A stretch of 64,000 nucleotides of DNA from Cavia porcellus (taxonomy: Eukaryota; Chordata; Mammalia; Rodentia; Caviidae). Under the pieces are notes generated by a model, which was not told the origin of the DNA, did not search any database, and was given only the letters and a program-made list of their open reading frames with translations. Positions 41,930 to 54,778 of the stretch are shown in pieces (the first letter of the stretch is position 1; each line of letters begins with the position of its first letter). Location: NCBI RefSeq assembly GCF_034190915.1, contig NW_026947500.1, positions 16,986,501 through 17,050,500 of the forward strand. Reading direction: 5' to 3'. The position numbers were made by a program, and so were the translations under genes.

Positions 41930-42120
41930 CTCTTTTTGACAATGTTTGAACCCAGGGCCTTAACAATGAGCTACATCCCTAGGCCTTCTTAAAATTGTAA
42001 ATTTTGAGACAGAGTCTCAGTAGGTTGTGAAGTTCCCCAGGCCAGCCTCAAACAAGTCACCCTCCTGCCTCAGCCTTCCAGAGTACTGGGATTACAAACA
42101 TTTACAACAATCTCCAGCTT
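41930..42120 (-). repeat. B1 plus ID-like composite SINE, minus orientation
   Basis: tgaacccagggccttaacaa (ID-like complement), then ttgagacagagtctcagtag and gtactgggattacaaacatt (B1 complement). Confidence 0.75.
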
Positions 42121-42849
42121 GTTGAATTTGTTATGTTCTCATTTAGCATTTTTATATTTTCTTTGGTCAAAGTACTGTATCTGTTCTGCTCTTTTGCTCA
42201 CTTTTTGCTGGCACTTTATTTCTTACCTGTGCAATCTTGGTCAAAGTAAGATGGTTGGTTTCATGCCACTAAGTTTGGGGGCATTTTAAAATTCAGTAAC
42301 AGTAACCAGAGCTGCTTTTCAGGGCAGAAGGTGCTACAGGCAAGAGTACAGAAACCTGGGGCACCTGAGGGCTGGGAGAGCAATGGGCCTTTCACTTCCC
42401 CATGATATTAACATCCACAGGGAGGAGACACTGTTGGCTGCTGCTTCTTATACTGCGGGTAGGGGGCAAAGGGCTGTGGTGTCCAGTGTGTCACCGGAGG
42501 AAGCCTGCAGAACCACCCTCAAGCAAGCACTTTTCAGGGGGCTCTGATGGAAAGAGGGCAGCATAGGGAGAAACCCTGATGCAGGAAAAATAAGGGCCCC
42601 AGGGAAAATGGCCTGCAGTCTGAGCACAGGGCCCTTGTGAGACCCTGGATACTAAATAACCAAATTCAAGGGGAGATGGGGAGTGGGAGAGCAGCAAATC
42701 CAGTTTAGGCAAGGTGGTTCCAAGCTCTCCTGGCAGAGACAGGATGCAGGCCTGGAGGCCAGCCCACCTGGAGGTGACCTTTCAGAAGGGAAGTCTGCAA
42801 ACTCAGTAGTGAACCTTTTCCTGAGACCATTTGACTTCATCCTCTTTGT
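42121..42849. other. Unassigned DNA
   Basis: No gene or repeat recognised. Confidence 0.4.
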
Positions 42850-43200
42850 GTAGCTACAACAAAAAGCCTGAGGTAGAATACTTCATAAAGAAACCAGGTT
42901 TATGTAACTCACACCCCTGGGGGTCCAGAGTGTGGTGCAGTAAGGTTCCCTAAGGAGGATCCCCTGGCTGAGTCATCACAGGGCAGAGACATAAAGGAAA
43001 ACAGAGGAGGGAGAACAGGAAGCTGGGGGAGGGGGGTAGGCGCTGGCTCTTTTACAACAACCCGCTCTGTCTACCCCAAGACTTGACCTCCACCCAGAGA
43101 GCCTGAGACCCAGAAACCCATCCCTACAGGGGAAGCCCCAGGACCTAACAACCTACTCAAGGCTACGAATTAGGGGTTCCACTAGTTCTGGGTATCCTCT
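42850..43200 (-). mobile_element. Probable MaLR-type LTR, minus orientation, diverged
   Basis: gtagctacaacaaaaagcct, gaatacttcataaagaaacc and aggtttatgtaactcacacc preserve the reverse-complement LTR end weakly. Confidence 0.5.
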
Positions 43201-43849
43201 CCTTGCCAGCCAACCTTCCAATGCTGAACTGTTGGGGGACAAACCACACCCAAGAAACCATCGCAGGATTCCTTTTGAGAAAGCCAGATTCTGCCTTGAG
43301 AGAGAGTGAAAATGCTGAGATGCATCATGGGGAGGCCCAGGAATTCAAAGAAAATCCAGGAGGGGAAAAGATCAGTGGTACTGCCCTTTCTTCCGGCCCT
43401 GGGTCCTTAGTGGATTGTCCCTTTCTCAGTCTCACCGCCTGCCTTTAGAATTTTCAAAATCCCAAAGAACGAAATCCTTTTTCTCTGGTGTGCCCACTTA
43501 ATGTCATGATGTGACACTGCTATGTGTAGCTCGTGTGTCTCGAGCCCACTGCGTCCACGTGTTAGGCAATGGAGGTGCTAAAAATGAGTGGAATTTATGG
43601 TTCTGGGGTTTCCCATGACCACACTGGAAAGTTTCAAACCATCTCACTGATAAATGATCATGCTAAACTCCTGCCTCTGCAGAGGACAAAGTCTGATGGA
43701 GTTCGCCTGTCTAGACTCTTGCAGGAAATCCTGAGGAAGGACGCAGGGCCATGCAATCCCCTGTGACTGAGGGCAGGGAGTTCAGGCAATGTAACATTTA
43801 AATGAACCAAGCAGGTAGGAGTGGGGGTGGGATGCAGACCGTTCCTCCC
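43201..43849. other. Unassigned DNA
   Basis: No gene or repeat recognised. Confidence 0.4.
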
Positions 43850-44270
43850 TTGGGGACCCCACGCACCAGACTCCGGAAACAGGGATCCTTTCCGGCCCAG
43901 TCACCCCTGTGGTGTGTAGGAGATGAGAAGGCAGCTCCGATTCCTGCTGGCCCCCCCCCCGCTGCCCCCCCCACCAGGGCCCCCCGCGCGCCCCCTGCGG
44001 GAAGATCAGTGGCACCTAGGCTAATTGGCGCTGCTTGGAGGCCGGCTCCGTTTCCATGACGACTGGGGCAGCCCCCCCCCCCCGGGGTGTTCTCACCGCT
44101 TATCCTGGGAAGGGATCCGCGGTTACACAGGAAGCCCCTCGCGCTCGGCGAGCACTGGGTCATGGCACCTGGCTCTCGAGGGGACGCGGTTCATGGGACC
44201 AGGGTGCGGCCGGCGCGGCTCACTGCGAGGGTCAGCAAGGATGGGGAGTGAAGATCCGCGAGCAGGCTTT
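43850..44270. promoter_or_regulatory. CpG-rich, poly-C block (possible CpG island)
   Basis: CpGs are frequent (for example ccccgcgcgccccc, ggatccgcggtta, gcggccggcgcggc) against a CpG-poor background. Three C runs of 8-13 bases lie within it (near 43,951, 43,966 and 44,075), giving G-runs on the minus strand. The overlapping 80-121 codon frames on both strands are as expected for GC-rich DNA. A promoter role is inference. Confidence 0.4.
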
Positions 44271-44689
44271 GCTTTAAAATTGCTGTGGTGTGTTAGGAGC
44301 CAGGTGTAATTAGTGCGCTACAACCAGGGTGCGTTTGCACATCAGCTGTGATTCCACCGTGACCGGTGAGCTGCTCGGCCTCCTACAGGCAGGTTAACCA
44401 CGTTGCATACTCACATTTTTTCTCTTTAATGAGCTTAGTGACACTCTATTCAACAATGATTTAAAAATAGAGCTGTCTTGGCAATGTATTAAACATGTAT
44501 GTGTAATGCAGTTGTCTTAGCATAACTTTTTAAATTACTTGTAATTTCAAAAAAATAAAATTTTAATTATGAGGTCAACTTGGCTTAAGGAGAAAATAAT
44601 ATACTAAAATATAGTTTACATAAAATTCAACTTGTGTGTGCAGAATACGAAAAACCACGTTATTAAGATGTGGCTAGTCTACTTTTAAA
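44271..44689. other. Unassigned, apparently unique DNA
   Basis: AT-rich with no repeat that I recognise, directly beside the CpG-rich block. Confidence 0.4.
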
Positions 44690-44830
44690 TTATTATAATT
44701 ATTATTATTATTATTTTGAGACAAGGTGTTATTATGCAGTTCCAGCTAGTCTTCAACACTATGTAGCCCAGATTGGCCTCCAACTCTTGATGATCTTTCT
44801 GCCTCAGCCTCCCCAGTGCGCCACCACACA
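44690..44830 (-). repeat. B1-like SINE, minus orientation, with (ATT)n tail
   Basis: (ATT)n at 44690-44715, then ttttgagacaaggtgttatt, tgtagcccagattggcctcc and tcagcctccccagtgcgcca. Confidence 0.8.
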
Positions 44831-45104
44831 CAGCTGTCTACTTTTATAATTTCCCTTAATCTGTGTTTGGGATCAATCTGTATGAAATGGAAATTTTCAT
44901 ACTTTCCTTTGAATTTTTATGACCTTTCTTGTTTGTTCATGATGGGAGAGGATTTAAAAATTCTACATACCGCAAAATTTTCTAAGACAATGGACCATTT
45001 TATAAAATAGAGGTAAAACAACTTAATGTCCTTAAGTATATTATAGTTAAATGTTAATTCGCATGCCATGCTCTGAACGTCTCTTAGAAACTGCCCAGCA
45101 GGAG

Positions 45105-45404
45105 TGTGGGAAACGAGCAAGCCACTTACGCAGGATTACTTTCTAGGTGGTGGCTTCCGCCCTGGGAAACTCTGGGAGGCTCAACATTGCGCCTGCCCAA
45201 CATGGCGCCGGGCCCAGGAGCGACAGCGCGATCCTCCAATGCTGACTTCCAGATTCTTCCGCTTCTCACAGATGCGTCAGTATTCCCCAATCAGATGTCA
45301 GTACGTCACTCTGCCCACCCCCTCAAACTCCACCCCCTGTCAAGCCCAATAAAAGCCCACCACTTCTGCAGAGAGGGGTTTGTGCTTTATCGATAGGACT
45401 TTCA
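45105..45404 (+). repeat. Possible solo LTR (class II-like)
   Basis: tgtgggaaacgagcaagcca opens a CpG-containing stretch with acatggcgccgg (YY1-like), ccccaatcag (CCAAT), tacgtcac (CRE-like) and caataaaagccc (TATA or poly(A)-like), in LTR order. The 3' end and flanking duplication could not be fixed, so this is tentative. Confidence 0.4.
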
Positions 45405-45429
45405 GCGATGGTTCCTCGGTTTAATGTTT

Positions 45430-47260
45430 TACTTGCTTACATTCTTGTCCTTTGTAAGATACTCAGTTTGCAAATAGCTTCCCATCCCCAGCTGTGATTT
45501 GTATTTCCATTCTGTTTACCTAGCTTTTTTCAGAGCAAAATGTTCTGAATTTTGATAGGCTCCATCTTGCCAGTCTTTTTTCTTTCTTTTCCCAGCATCA
45601 GATTTATTTATTTATCAAATTAATTATTATAAGCACAGATTAACAGTCAGGCTAACAGACCAAAAATATACAGAATATATGAAATGATTAACTGAGGCAA
45701 GCTTTTAGATTCTTGGTCATGCTAGTTACACTAGCTTCCTCTCTTTTTCTCTATTGTCTGCCTTTCACTTTCCATCTTATTTATGTATTGTGTATTCATG
45801 TAACAAGAACCATATATTTAAACCTGTGTGTCTGATTTACTTGATATTATGGTCTTGAGATGCACCCGTTTTTGTACAAATGACGTGTTTATCTTTTTAA
45901 TGGCAGAATGATACTCCGTTTTTGCTACATTTTCTTTACCCATTCATCTGTTGATGGACATATAGACCACATCCAACATGTACCTACAGTAAGTCCATGA
46001 ATTATGAATGAGTTCAATTCCTGGAGACTGTTCATAAGTTGGATTCGTTTGGAAGCCTGACAGATGTGTCTTGTAACCTGTGACACAAATATTCAGTGTA
46101 CATTGCTTTGCACCTCCGAGCAGTGCCCCCGAGTCCTCACTGCTTTTCCCTGGCTCTCAGACACCCTGGGCTCCACTGAGGAGCTCTGCACAGCTGTGCA
46201 CTGTGGCGCTATGCGGTGAGCTCCCGGCAGCGTGGCTAACAGTGTCGGTAAACCCAGGAGCCGCTTCCAGGTTTGTCCACATCTGCGAATGTCAGTGAGA
46301 TGAGGTCTGATCGCGCTGTGAAAGTTCACAATATAAATTGGACACTCAGTGTATTACGGATTGTGATGCTACAAGCATGGGCATGCCTGTATCCCTGTCA
46401 TATGATGCCTGAAATTTGGGAAGATACCTAGAAAGAGACTACCTGGGGCAAAAGGGATTGCTAATTTTAGTTTTTTGAGGAATCTGCCCACCAATTGGCC
46501 ACAGTTTACCATCCCAGCAACAATGCAAACACCTCCCTGCCCTGCGGCCAATTTTTTTCTTTGGTAGACTGTACTCTTCAGGTCAAATATAACCGCTTTC
46601 TGTGCCGGTTTTCTCTTTGTTGCCTAGAAGTTTTATATTCTTTATGTTATATTTAAATTCAAGATTGGTTATGCAATAGTTGTGCTCTGTGTTTCCCTTC
46701 CATGGATGTTCAGTGAGCTCCCGGCCTTTTGTGAGGTCTGTGCCTCTCACTGCATGGCTTTGCTTCTTTGTGCGGAACTTCCTGTGAGTCCTTGAGAACG
46801 GGCCCTGTCCCTTTCCCCTCCCGTCTATCCTTTCTCGTCCCAGAGTTTTCTGTACCTGATTCACTTCAGGAGGAGTGAGGCCTACCATTCCACTTTTTCT
46901 CGACATTGTTTTGGGTAACTTGGCATCTTTTCACTGCCATATCAATTTTAGGATGAGATTCTGTTTGTATAGGAAAAATGCCATATTGATAGAAATCAGC
47001 TTGAAGCTGTAGATCAATTCAGAAAGAACTGACACCTTTTCAGGATGAGTCTGCTGATTCACACACAATCACGTGTCTCTCTAAAAGTTAGATCTTCCTT
47101 GATTTTTTGCAAAGGTTTTGTAATTTTCATCATACAGCCCCGAGCATACCTTTGTTGGATCTGTACAGTGATAGTGTGAAATATATGGTGTTTGGTCTTT
47201 ATCCTGTTTCCTGCCATAAAACTCCTAGTCTGCACATTGCTAAATGTCATTGCAAGGTGC
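45430..47260 (-). mobile_element. LINE-1 3' half fragments, minus orientation
   Basis: ttacattcttgtcctttgta, gcagaatgatactccgtttt, cccattcatctgttgatgga, tagttttttgaggaatctgc and gctgtagatcaattcagaaa are reverse-complement L1 ORF2 and 3' segments. They are interrupted by unassigned pieces near 45,600-45,850 and 45,990-46,350. Non-coding. Confidence 0.7.
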
Positions 47261-47850
47261 ATGAGGTCATAGTGTCTGGCAGCTTCCCAGTGGGAACTAG
47301 TCACTGGGAAGACCCAGTGGTTAGAGGGCTGGGACATTCAGCCCCATTCCCAGCCTCTGGGGAAGGAAGTAGGTCTAAAGGTTAAAGTGGCCAATGATTT
47401 CATCACTCAAAAGAAACTGCCATGAAGACTCAAAAGCACAGCATTGGGAGGGCTCCTGGAGAACCAAAGAGGTGAGGCTCCTGGGGGTGGGGGTAGTGTG
47501 CCTGGAGGTGGCCAGAAGCTTTGTGACCTTCCTGATGCCTTACTGTGTACTCTGTTTCATCTGTATCCTTTTCAGCATTTCCTTGAGTTCTGGGAGCCAT
47601 TCTAGCAAACCCCTGAGATGGATGTCATGGGGACTCTGGCTTGTAGCCAGTCAGAATCGCATGTTTGCAATTGGCACCTGACACATGAAGTGTGTGCATG
47701 ATGGGGGGATAGTCGGGGGACTGAGCCCTCGCCCTGTATCATTTGATGTCAACTCCAAGTACATTGTTTCGGAGCTGAATTGAATTGGAGGATAGTCAGG
47801 GGGTGTGCCTTACTGAACTGTTTGCTTACATGGTGTGCGTGTGTGTGTGC

Positions 47851-47899
<49 letters not shown>

Positions 47900-48659
47900 A
47901 AAACACCTTACTTATCTGGTGTTAGAAGCCTGTTTTGAGAGCATAGGGGTAAAATGGAATTTTGGTTTGTGGTTACAATTCTCAGAATACGTAAATACAG
48001 TAAAACTTTGGATTCTAACTCATCTATGAGTGTTCCACAAAATGAGCAAACACTTCTAATAAATTTTAAGTTGATAAATGAGTGATGTCTTGCAATGCTT
48101 GCAGTACCTGAAGCTGAATGTCACTTGATGACAAGTGATTCAATGGTTTCCTCCTCTCGCTGTGTGGTTGTAGGTGATCATCTCCTAACAACAGGAGGTT
48201 ATGGAGGAAATCTCTCCTATACTGGAAACAGAAGAAAAAGTAGGAGAAATCCCTCACTTCAGATTTCACTAGGGAAATGTGTAAAATGTGAGAGAAAGTG
48301 AAAAATTTTGTAGAAAAGCAACACTGCTGTAGCAGTGCGAGTGATGAATCTGTTCAATGACAATGCAATGTCACATTTTTGCAAAATCCTCAAAAGGAGG
48401 CAAAAGCAAGTATCCATGCATAGGTTCCTTGTTAAAGTTTCATGAAAAGAAAAAGATTCCATTGAGCTGATATAGCACTAATTCCATTGTGATAGTGAAA
48501 GTTGTCCTACACAATGACTCTCTTCTCATCTCATTCACACAGCCATGAAGGTTTCCAAAGGTCAGTGCAGGTTAATTTGTTTATTTTTCTTTATATTTTG
48601 AATTGTAAAGTTGTAAATTTTTTTCATTGCTAGAGCTAGGGTCTTCTGTCTTCAATAAG
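47261..48659. other. Unassigned DNA
   Basis: Contains a (TG)n tract at 47832-47896. No gene recognised; the 47,580-47,810 part looks like a dispersed repeat I cannot name. Confidence 0.4.
47832..47896 (+). repeat. (TG)n microsatellite with CG interruptions
   Basis: About 30 TG units with several gcgtg interruptions at the left. Confidence 0.97.
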
Positions 48660-50270
48660 TTTATCAACCACACCCAGAACCACTCAAAACCAATCCAGTA
48701 TCACAAATCCATGATCCAGTCACCTCCAAAAACCCCACTTCCGAGTGCTTGAGGCTCTGAGGGGACAGCTACATACAAGCCAATACGTTCTACTCCTGGC
48801 CCTAAAAGATTCATGTGCACCCCTTTGAGTAAATGGCATGTAGTCCATCTCTAGGAGTCACCAAAGTTTCAACAGTTTCAGACTGCTATAAAATCCAACT
48901 CCAAATTATTCTCCAAGGCTTAAGGCAAACTCTTAGCTGCCAGCATTTGTAAAAACAAAAAAGAAAGTTAAACAATTCCAACATACAGTGGCACAGGATA
49001 AAACATTCCATTTCAAAAGGTAGCAATTTGAGAGTAAAAATGAATGCTGCCAAAATAAGACTGAAATCTAGAAGGGCTGTAGTGCCCTGTCCAGCTCCCA
49101 GGGCAAGCTGTGGCAAGATGGGAACCCCAAAGAGCTGGATCCTGATGGCACTGCCAATTGTAGTACTCCTTGTTATAGCTTCTCTTTTAGGCTGGTTTGG
49201 TTTACTTGATCCAGCTTTCCTCAGATGACCCACATTCCTGGGTTATTCAGCCTTCCCCACTGCCCTTTCAGCCTCACACTCACAGCTCCACACACTGCCT
49301 TCTCAAGGACATCCTGCCCGGCCTCCCAAGCCTTCTTCTGAAATCTAGATGGAAGCCTTCTTGATCCCAAAACTCTTGCATTCTGCATGCACCAAAACCC
49401 AGTGCCATGTGCATCATGCTGAGATCTGCCATCAACTGGGTCACAGGCTTCCTCCTCACTCAGCTGTAGGCACTGAACACCTGGATTGCTGAGCACTATG
49501 AACACAATTCTGAGGAATAAATCTCCTAGGATGCTGCCATCTGGGAAAATGTTGCTCTGAGGCACTCTTCTCAAAGTAAAGGTGTTTTTTTTTTTTTTTT
49601 TTTTTGTCTTTTTCCTTTTTATCGGTACCGCGGATTGAACTCACAACTGCCTGCTTGCAAGGCAGGTGCTTATGCTGCTGAGCTAAATCCCCAGCCCTCA
49701 AAGTAAAGTTTTTTGCCTTTGCAATTTCAAGGCTGTAAAGGGTGGAGTTCTGCTGTTTCTTGTGATGCTCTCAGGCCATTTTTTCTATTTTTCTGGTTCC
49801 AAAGTACTTGAATTTTTAATGCTAACCTTTTCAGCAACCAAGTTATCTTCTGCATTTTTGCAAGCTGCAATTTTACTGGTGCTTCCTTTCTGGCCAAACT
49901 CAATACTTTAAAATTTTTTCTGCTAGCTCATTTTGATTTTCAAAATTTAGCTGGCTAAAATACCCTAACAGTAGCTGTATCACTGCCTCAACATTAGATT
50001 ACTGTGAAATGTCTTCCACCAGATTAATTAGTCTGCTGCCTTTAATCTCAGTCTCCTGAACTGTCTCTGGACATGAGCAAAATGTAGACTTCCTGGTTGC
50101 TGTAAGTAACATCCATAGCCCACAGGTATTTATATTCTCCTAATTCAAGTGAATAAACCTTGCTTCAATGGAAGTCTCTTTGCCTTCCCCACTTTCTGAG
50201 TGTGATTGCCGCACACATTTCCCCTGCCTATCTTGAGCACTACATCAGAAAGTGTTAAAAGGCTTGCTTT
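48660..50270 (-). mobile_element. MaLR internal sequence, minus orientation
   Basis: catgtagtccatctctagga, aaagttaaacaattccaaca and cagtggcacaggataaaaca match 1,431-1,560 in order. The rest (aaattttttctgctagctca, ctgtctctggacatgagcaa) has the character of MaLR internal DNA. A young SINE interrupts it at 49582-49696. The inner boundary at 50,270 is approximate. Confidence 0.45.
49582..49696 (-). repeat. Young tRNA-derived (ID-like) SINE, minus orientation
   Basis: A T-run of about 21, then tttttatcggtaccgcggat, actgcctgcttgcaaggcag and gctgagctaaatccccagcc. A 12-bp duplication, ctcaaagtaaag, flanks it (49570-49581 and 49697-49708). It is the same subfamily as 13,319 and 20,425. Confidence 0.95.
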
Positions 50271-50379
50271 AATAGCAGACTGTGATTACAGAAATCCATG
50301 GAGCTAAGCATAGTCAATTACGTTTGCCTCCACTTTTAGCCATTCGGTTGTTCTTTTCTCATTTCTGAAGGCCCCAGGC

Positions 50380-50876
50380 TACTTTGGCTTCCATTTTCTT
50401 CCTGTGTGGTTAGATTTTGTATCTATTTCAAAAGGCTAAGTATGCTAATAACAAATTGTTAGTTTTCCTTTACCTAAGAATGTCCTGATTTTCTCTTTAT
50501 TTCCAAGGATAATTTTACCAAATATTTGATTCACAATTGACAGTTCTTTTCTTTGAAAACTTGAAAAAAAGTTTTTTTTCATCTCCTTCTGGCTTCCATA
50601 GTCCTATATAAGAAATCTGATGTTACTTGAATTTATATCCCTCTATAGGTGTTGGGCTTTTTACTTTTTTTCTCTTTCCTGTAAATGGGGAGACATTTTC
50701 CTTTGTCTTTAATTTTCAAAATTATGGTGTGTTTTGGTTTGAATTTTTAATCTATCGAATTTAAGGTTTTCTCTACTTCTTGAGTTTAGATATATCCTTT
50801 GCCACATTTGGAAAGTTGTCAGTCATTAGTTCTGTGAAAACTTTTCTACCTGCTTTCCTCTCCTGAGAATCCAATA

Positions 50877-50922
<46 letters not shown>

Positions 50923-51530
50923 TGTTTTACCATCTAACAGATCCCTGAGGCTTATTTATTTCTTCCAGTGTATTTTATCTCTGCTTTGTGGTGTGAGTCA
51001 GTTATATTGATCTTTTTTTTTTGTCATTGATTTATATCTTGTCACTTCTATTCCACTAATGAGTCCTTCTGGTGAGTTTTTTAAAAAAAATAATCATTGT
51101 GTTTTTCAATTGTGTAATGGCCATTTGATTCTTTTATGGCTTCTATTCTTTGATGAGATTTTCTATTTTTAAAACTTCTTTCAAGATAATTTGCAATTGT
51201 CCTCACTTTTGGTATGATGAATGATTTTGATTGTATGGAGACACTGTGATTTTCTTGCAGGGAGATTCTTGGTCCTGGTCAAGCCTCCCATCGTTGAGCA
51301 TACAGCTGTCCAGTTTAGTCAGTTCTCCCTACTTCTGTGGCCATGTTTCAAGTGTCAGCCTTGTTTTCTGAGCCCTCTCAAAGGTGTTCTGGTTTGCCCT
51401 ATCTTTTGGTACTGCTGCAACTTCCACACAACCCCTAACTTTGTCACCAGCAGGGTAATAAACCTCCCCCATGTGTTGCCTGATATGGTTGAGCCACTTT
51501 CTGCGATCATACTGTAACTTCCTGGGCTGG
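50380..51530 (-). mobile_element. Probable LINE-1-derived sequence, minus orientation
   Basis: tgccacatttggaaagttgt, cagtcattagttctgtgaaa and agatccctgaggcttattta resemble reverse-complement L1M sequence common in mammals. It is T-rich throughout. A (TG)n tract lies at 50879-50922. Confidence 0.5.
50879..50922 (+). repeat. (TG)n microsatellite
   Basis: About 22 TG units. Confidence 0.98.
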
Positions 51531-52800
51531 GACTGCCCCTGGTTTGTGGGAAATGCTGGGCTCCACTCTTGCTGGGCCTGGAAGTAGATTTTCCAAATGT
51601 CCATGCCCTGCCTTATATAACAGTCACTGGGGCTTTAAGCTATTCCTGGACATGGATCAGCCAACCAGTGCCACAAAGGTCCCTGGAGGGTCCTTTGACT
51701 CACAAAGAGAGAGAAAGAGGAGGCTATTTTTATGGTTTATTTTATTTTTTTCTTATCTCTGATTTTATTATTTATTTGTCTTGTTTATGCCTTTTTGTTC
51801 CAGGGTCCAAGGTTCTCCAGCTCATAGCCTGGGATAGAAAGAAGAGGAAAAGAAAACCCAAGGAACTCAGCCCATTCTCTTCTCCAAAGCCCTGAGGGTC
51901 CATCGTCAATGGCTTTCTTTATTCTTGATTTAGATTCCTATGATGGCTACCTGTTATATTATTTCTAGAACTTTTAGTTACATTAGTGGGGTTGAAGGGA
52001 AAAGTGAGTCTACAAAATTATCTGTGAAAGTCTGCAGTTGATATTTTAAAAGCCTGGATTACTAATCTCAATAACAGGGTACCACTGAGTTAGTGTTTTT
52101 CCCTGGGCACAAAGACTTTTACAAAAGACAGATTTTTCCAAGCAGCTTGTGGAGCCCATGCCAGGGTTGTAGGTAGGCCAAAGGTTCTGGTGGACAGAGG
52201 ACCTGGAGCCCCAGGAAATGCTGTGGGCAGGGTGGGTGACAGGTGTGGCAGCTTGCGCTTTGCTGTGACACTGATAAAAAGCAGGAGAAAGAAAAAGTGA
52301 TGTGCTGATGTGCTCACATACAGGAGTCCCACTTGTTTTATTTCTTAACATTTTTCTTCTAAATCAGCAGTCTTTGGTATTTAAATTTAAAAAACATTAT
52401 TATTACATGTTTGCAGTTTATAGTCATCTCAGGGAGTGTTACATATACATACCACAACCTCTTTCTTTCTTTCTTTCTTTTTTAAAGTACCCTTCCCATT
52501 CCCTCCTCCAATTCAATGACCCATGTGTTGAGAGGTCAGACTTCAGTAAATGTCATTCATTGGAGAGGCAGGTAACTAAATTACTTGGATTGCTATCCAT
52601 GAGAGATTGTGGGCTGTTTTAATTGGCAGAGTAAGCAATATCTTGCCAGTGAATGAATAAGAAAGGGTTATACACAGACCCAGAGAAAGGCTGACGGTCC
52701 ACTGGCTTTAGGAGCAGAGAGAAGGGGGAGGATGGAGGGTCTCAGTGTGGTGACCACTTGTGTGATGTGAGACAGGTCCTCGCTGCCCTGCACAGTGGCT
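51531..52800. other. Unassigned DNA
   Basis: A small (CTTT)n tract lies near 52,461-52,480. Frames up to 108 codons show no domain that I recognise. Confidence 0.4.
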
Positions 52801-52806
52801 TGCTTG

Positions 52807-52820
52807 GTTGCCATGGCAAC
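52807..52820. promoter_or_regulatory. Perfect RFX X-box palindrome
   Basis: gttgccatggcaac is a 14-bp perfect inverted repeat identical to the RFX-family consensus. No gene start is recognisable nearby, so it may be a distal element, or chance. Confidence 0.6.
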
Positions 52821-54414
52821 AGTCCCTCCCTTTCCTCCCTCCAGTTGTGATATTCATATCGGAAGATCTACACACAGATGAAGGACATGGTCACAGAGAA
52901 GAGTGTGCCTGGATCTGAATGGACCTCTTGCAGAAAGACCCAGGAGGTAGCCTTCCATGAGCGAGCTGGTGTGAGAAGACCTGGGGGAAAGCGCAGGACT
53001 GAGGGCATCTGTTAGGCTACTTTGACTCAGTCAGACTGGTGCAGACCTGGTAGACCCAGGCTGGGTTTTTGAAGTCACCTCACCTAATTTGTCTCGTGCT
53101 ACACGGACAAAAGCAAGAGGGACAGGACCTTGGGTCCAAGCCACCTACAGGGCAGGACCACTGTCCATAGTTACCTCGAGGCCAATCACCTCCCATGATT
53201 CCTCTGCCCAGCTAGTGTAGATGAGGGAGCTCTGTCTCTGTCCTTAGCAGGACCATCATGACCCAGGAACGGGAAATAGCATGAAACCTCATGCTTAAAA
53301 CCTGAGCACTTTGGGGCTCTGTTTAGTGGGGACAGGTCTCAAGCCTTGCCTCTGAGTGTGCAATTTCTAATCCAGAGAACTGAGCCATCTCAAATGCATT
53401 GTCAGAGGCAAACACAGGTCTCAAATGTGTGACATACTGCTGCGTGACATGCCTGAGACAGGATGCCTGCTCCAAGGTGGGCGCACTGCTGCCTCACGGT
53501 GCTGTGCATCAGTCATAAAGCCCCGGTACCACGTCAGGGTACACTGAGAGAGAACGCACGGATGTACTAGCAGGAGATAACTCACTCTTTAATATAGTTG
53601 GGAAAGATTTGCATTCTCAAAGGTAAAGAATAAAATAGGACCTATTATTCATGCCTGGAACATTTCCTGTCATTATGTGGCCTTTCTAAAGTAAATGAAT
53701 AAAATGTGTCTATTTCCTCTGTGGAAATGTGATAAATCTGTGATGGATGCGTAGCTATGAGGTTCCCGGAACCTCACAAAAGTGCCACATGTTCATTAAT
53801 CTGTACTCTGCTCACTAGAGACCACTGACCGAGGGTTGGAGGGAAACCGGGTCCGTTTGGTGGGGAAGGGCAGGAGTACCTCTGCCATTCCGAGAGAGCC
53901 CTGCTTAACCCATGTCAACTGTGTGGCATGGATCCAGGACTGGGTGACCAAAACAAACCCGCTTCTGTTCTCAGTGATGGGCTTGGGGTCTGACTATCGC
54001 CCACATGTGGCTAATCACCATCTGGTGGCTGACCACCAAAAGGACTCAGTGAGTGGGGTGTCAGAGGGGGCTCTTGTTTCCAGACGGAGGGGACCTGCTC
54101 AGGGCTGGGAAGAGAGAGTGATAACGTGGACCCCTGGGTTCAGCATGCTTGTGTCTGCACACTCCTCTGCTTAGGATTTTGCAGTCACGCGGACACATTG
54201 TTCTTTTAAAAAGCTTATTTGATGTGGGATTTTGTCACTTTTAATTGGGTGGGTCCTGAAGAATACTGTTAGTGTAAAATATGGCTCTTCTTCTAGACTG
54301 GGCTGGAGTCCTCAGTGAGGCTGCTCCTATGCTGCTAGGCTCTGGAGCAGCTTGGTTGGCTGACTGGAATCATGACAGTTCTGATCAGTAGCCCAGAAAG
54401 AAGCTGTCTCATTG
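52821..54414. other. Unassigned DNA
   Basis: No repeat recognised. The 112-codon plus-strand frame at 53836-54174 has no recognised domain. Confidence 0.4.
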
Positions 54415-54778
54415 CATGGCACTATGAACTGTATGCCTGTGTCCCTCCCTGGATCCATGTGCAGAAGCCAAAACCATGATGTGATGGCATTTGTAGGTGA
54501 AGGCTTTGGCCATCGATTGGATTTAGAGGCCCCATAATGGGATTAGCGAGTCATCTGATAGGAAGAGATGGAGAACTTGCTGTCTGTATGTCTCCCCTCA
54601 GCCCCAGCACAGCAAGAAGTGGCCCCCTGCAAGCCCAGGAGAGGCCAGAACCAGGACCTGATCATATTGGGACCCTGATCTGGGACATGGATCTTCCAGG
54701 ATGGTGAGAGCTAAACCACTGATGTTCTTACCCCTGGTCTGTGGTACCCTGTGATAGCAGCTCACGCAGACCAAGCCA
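54415..54778 (+). mobile_element. MaLR (MLT1-like) LTR, plus orientation
   Basis: tgtatgcctgtgtccctccc, catgatgtgatggcatttgt, gaggccccataatgggatta, ctgatctgggacatggatct and gtaccctgtgatagcagctc follow MLT1 LTR order. Confidence 0.65.
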
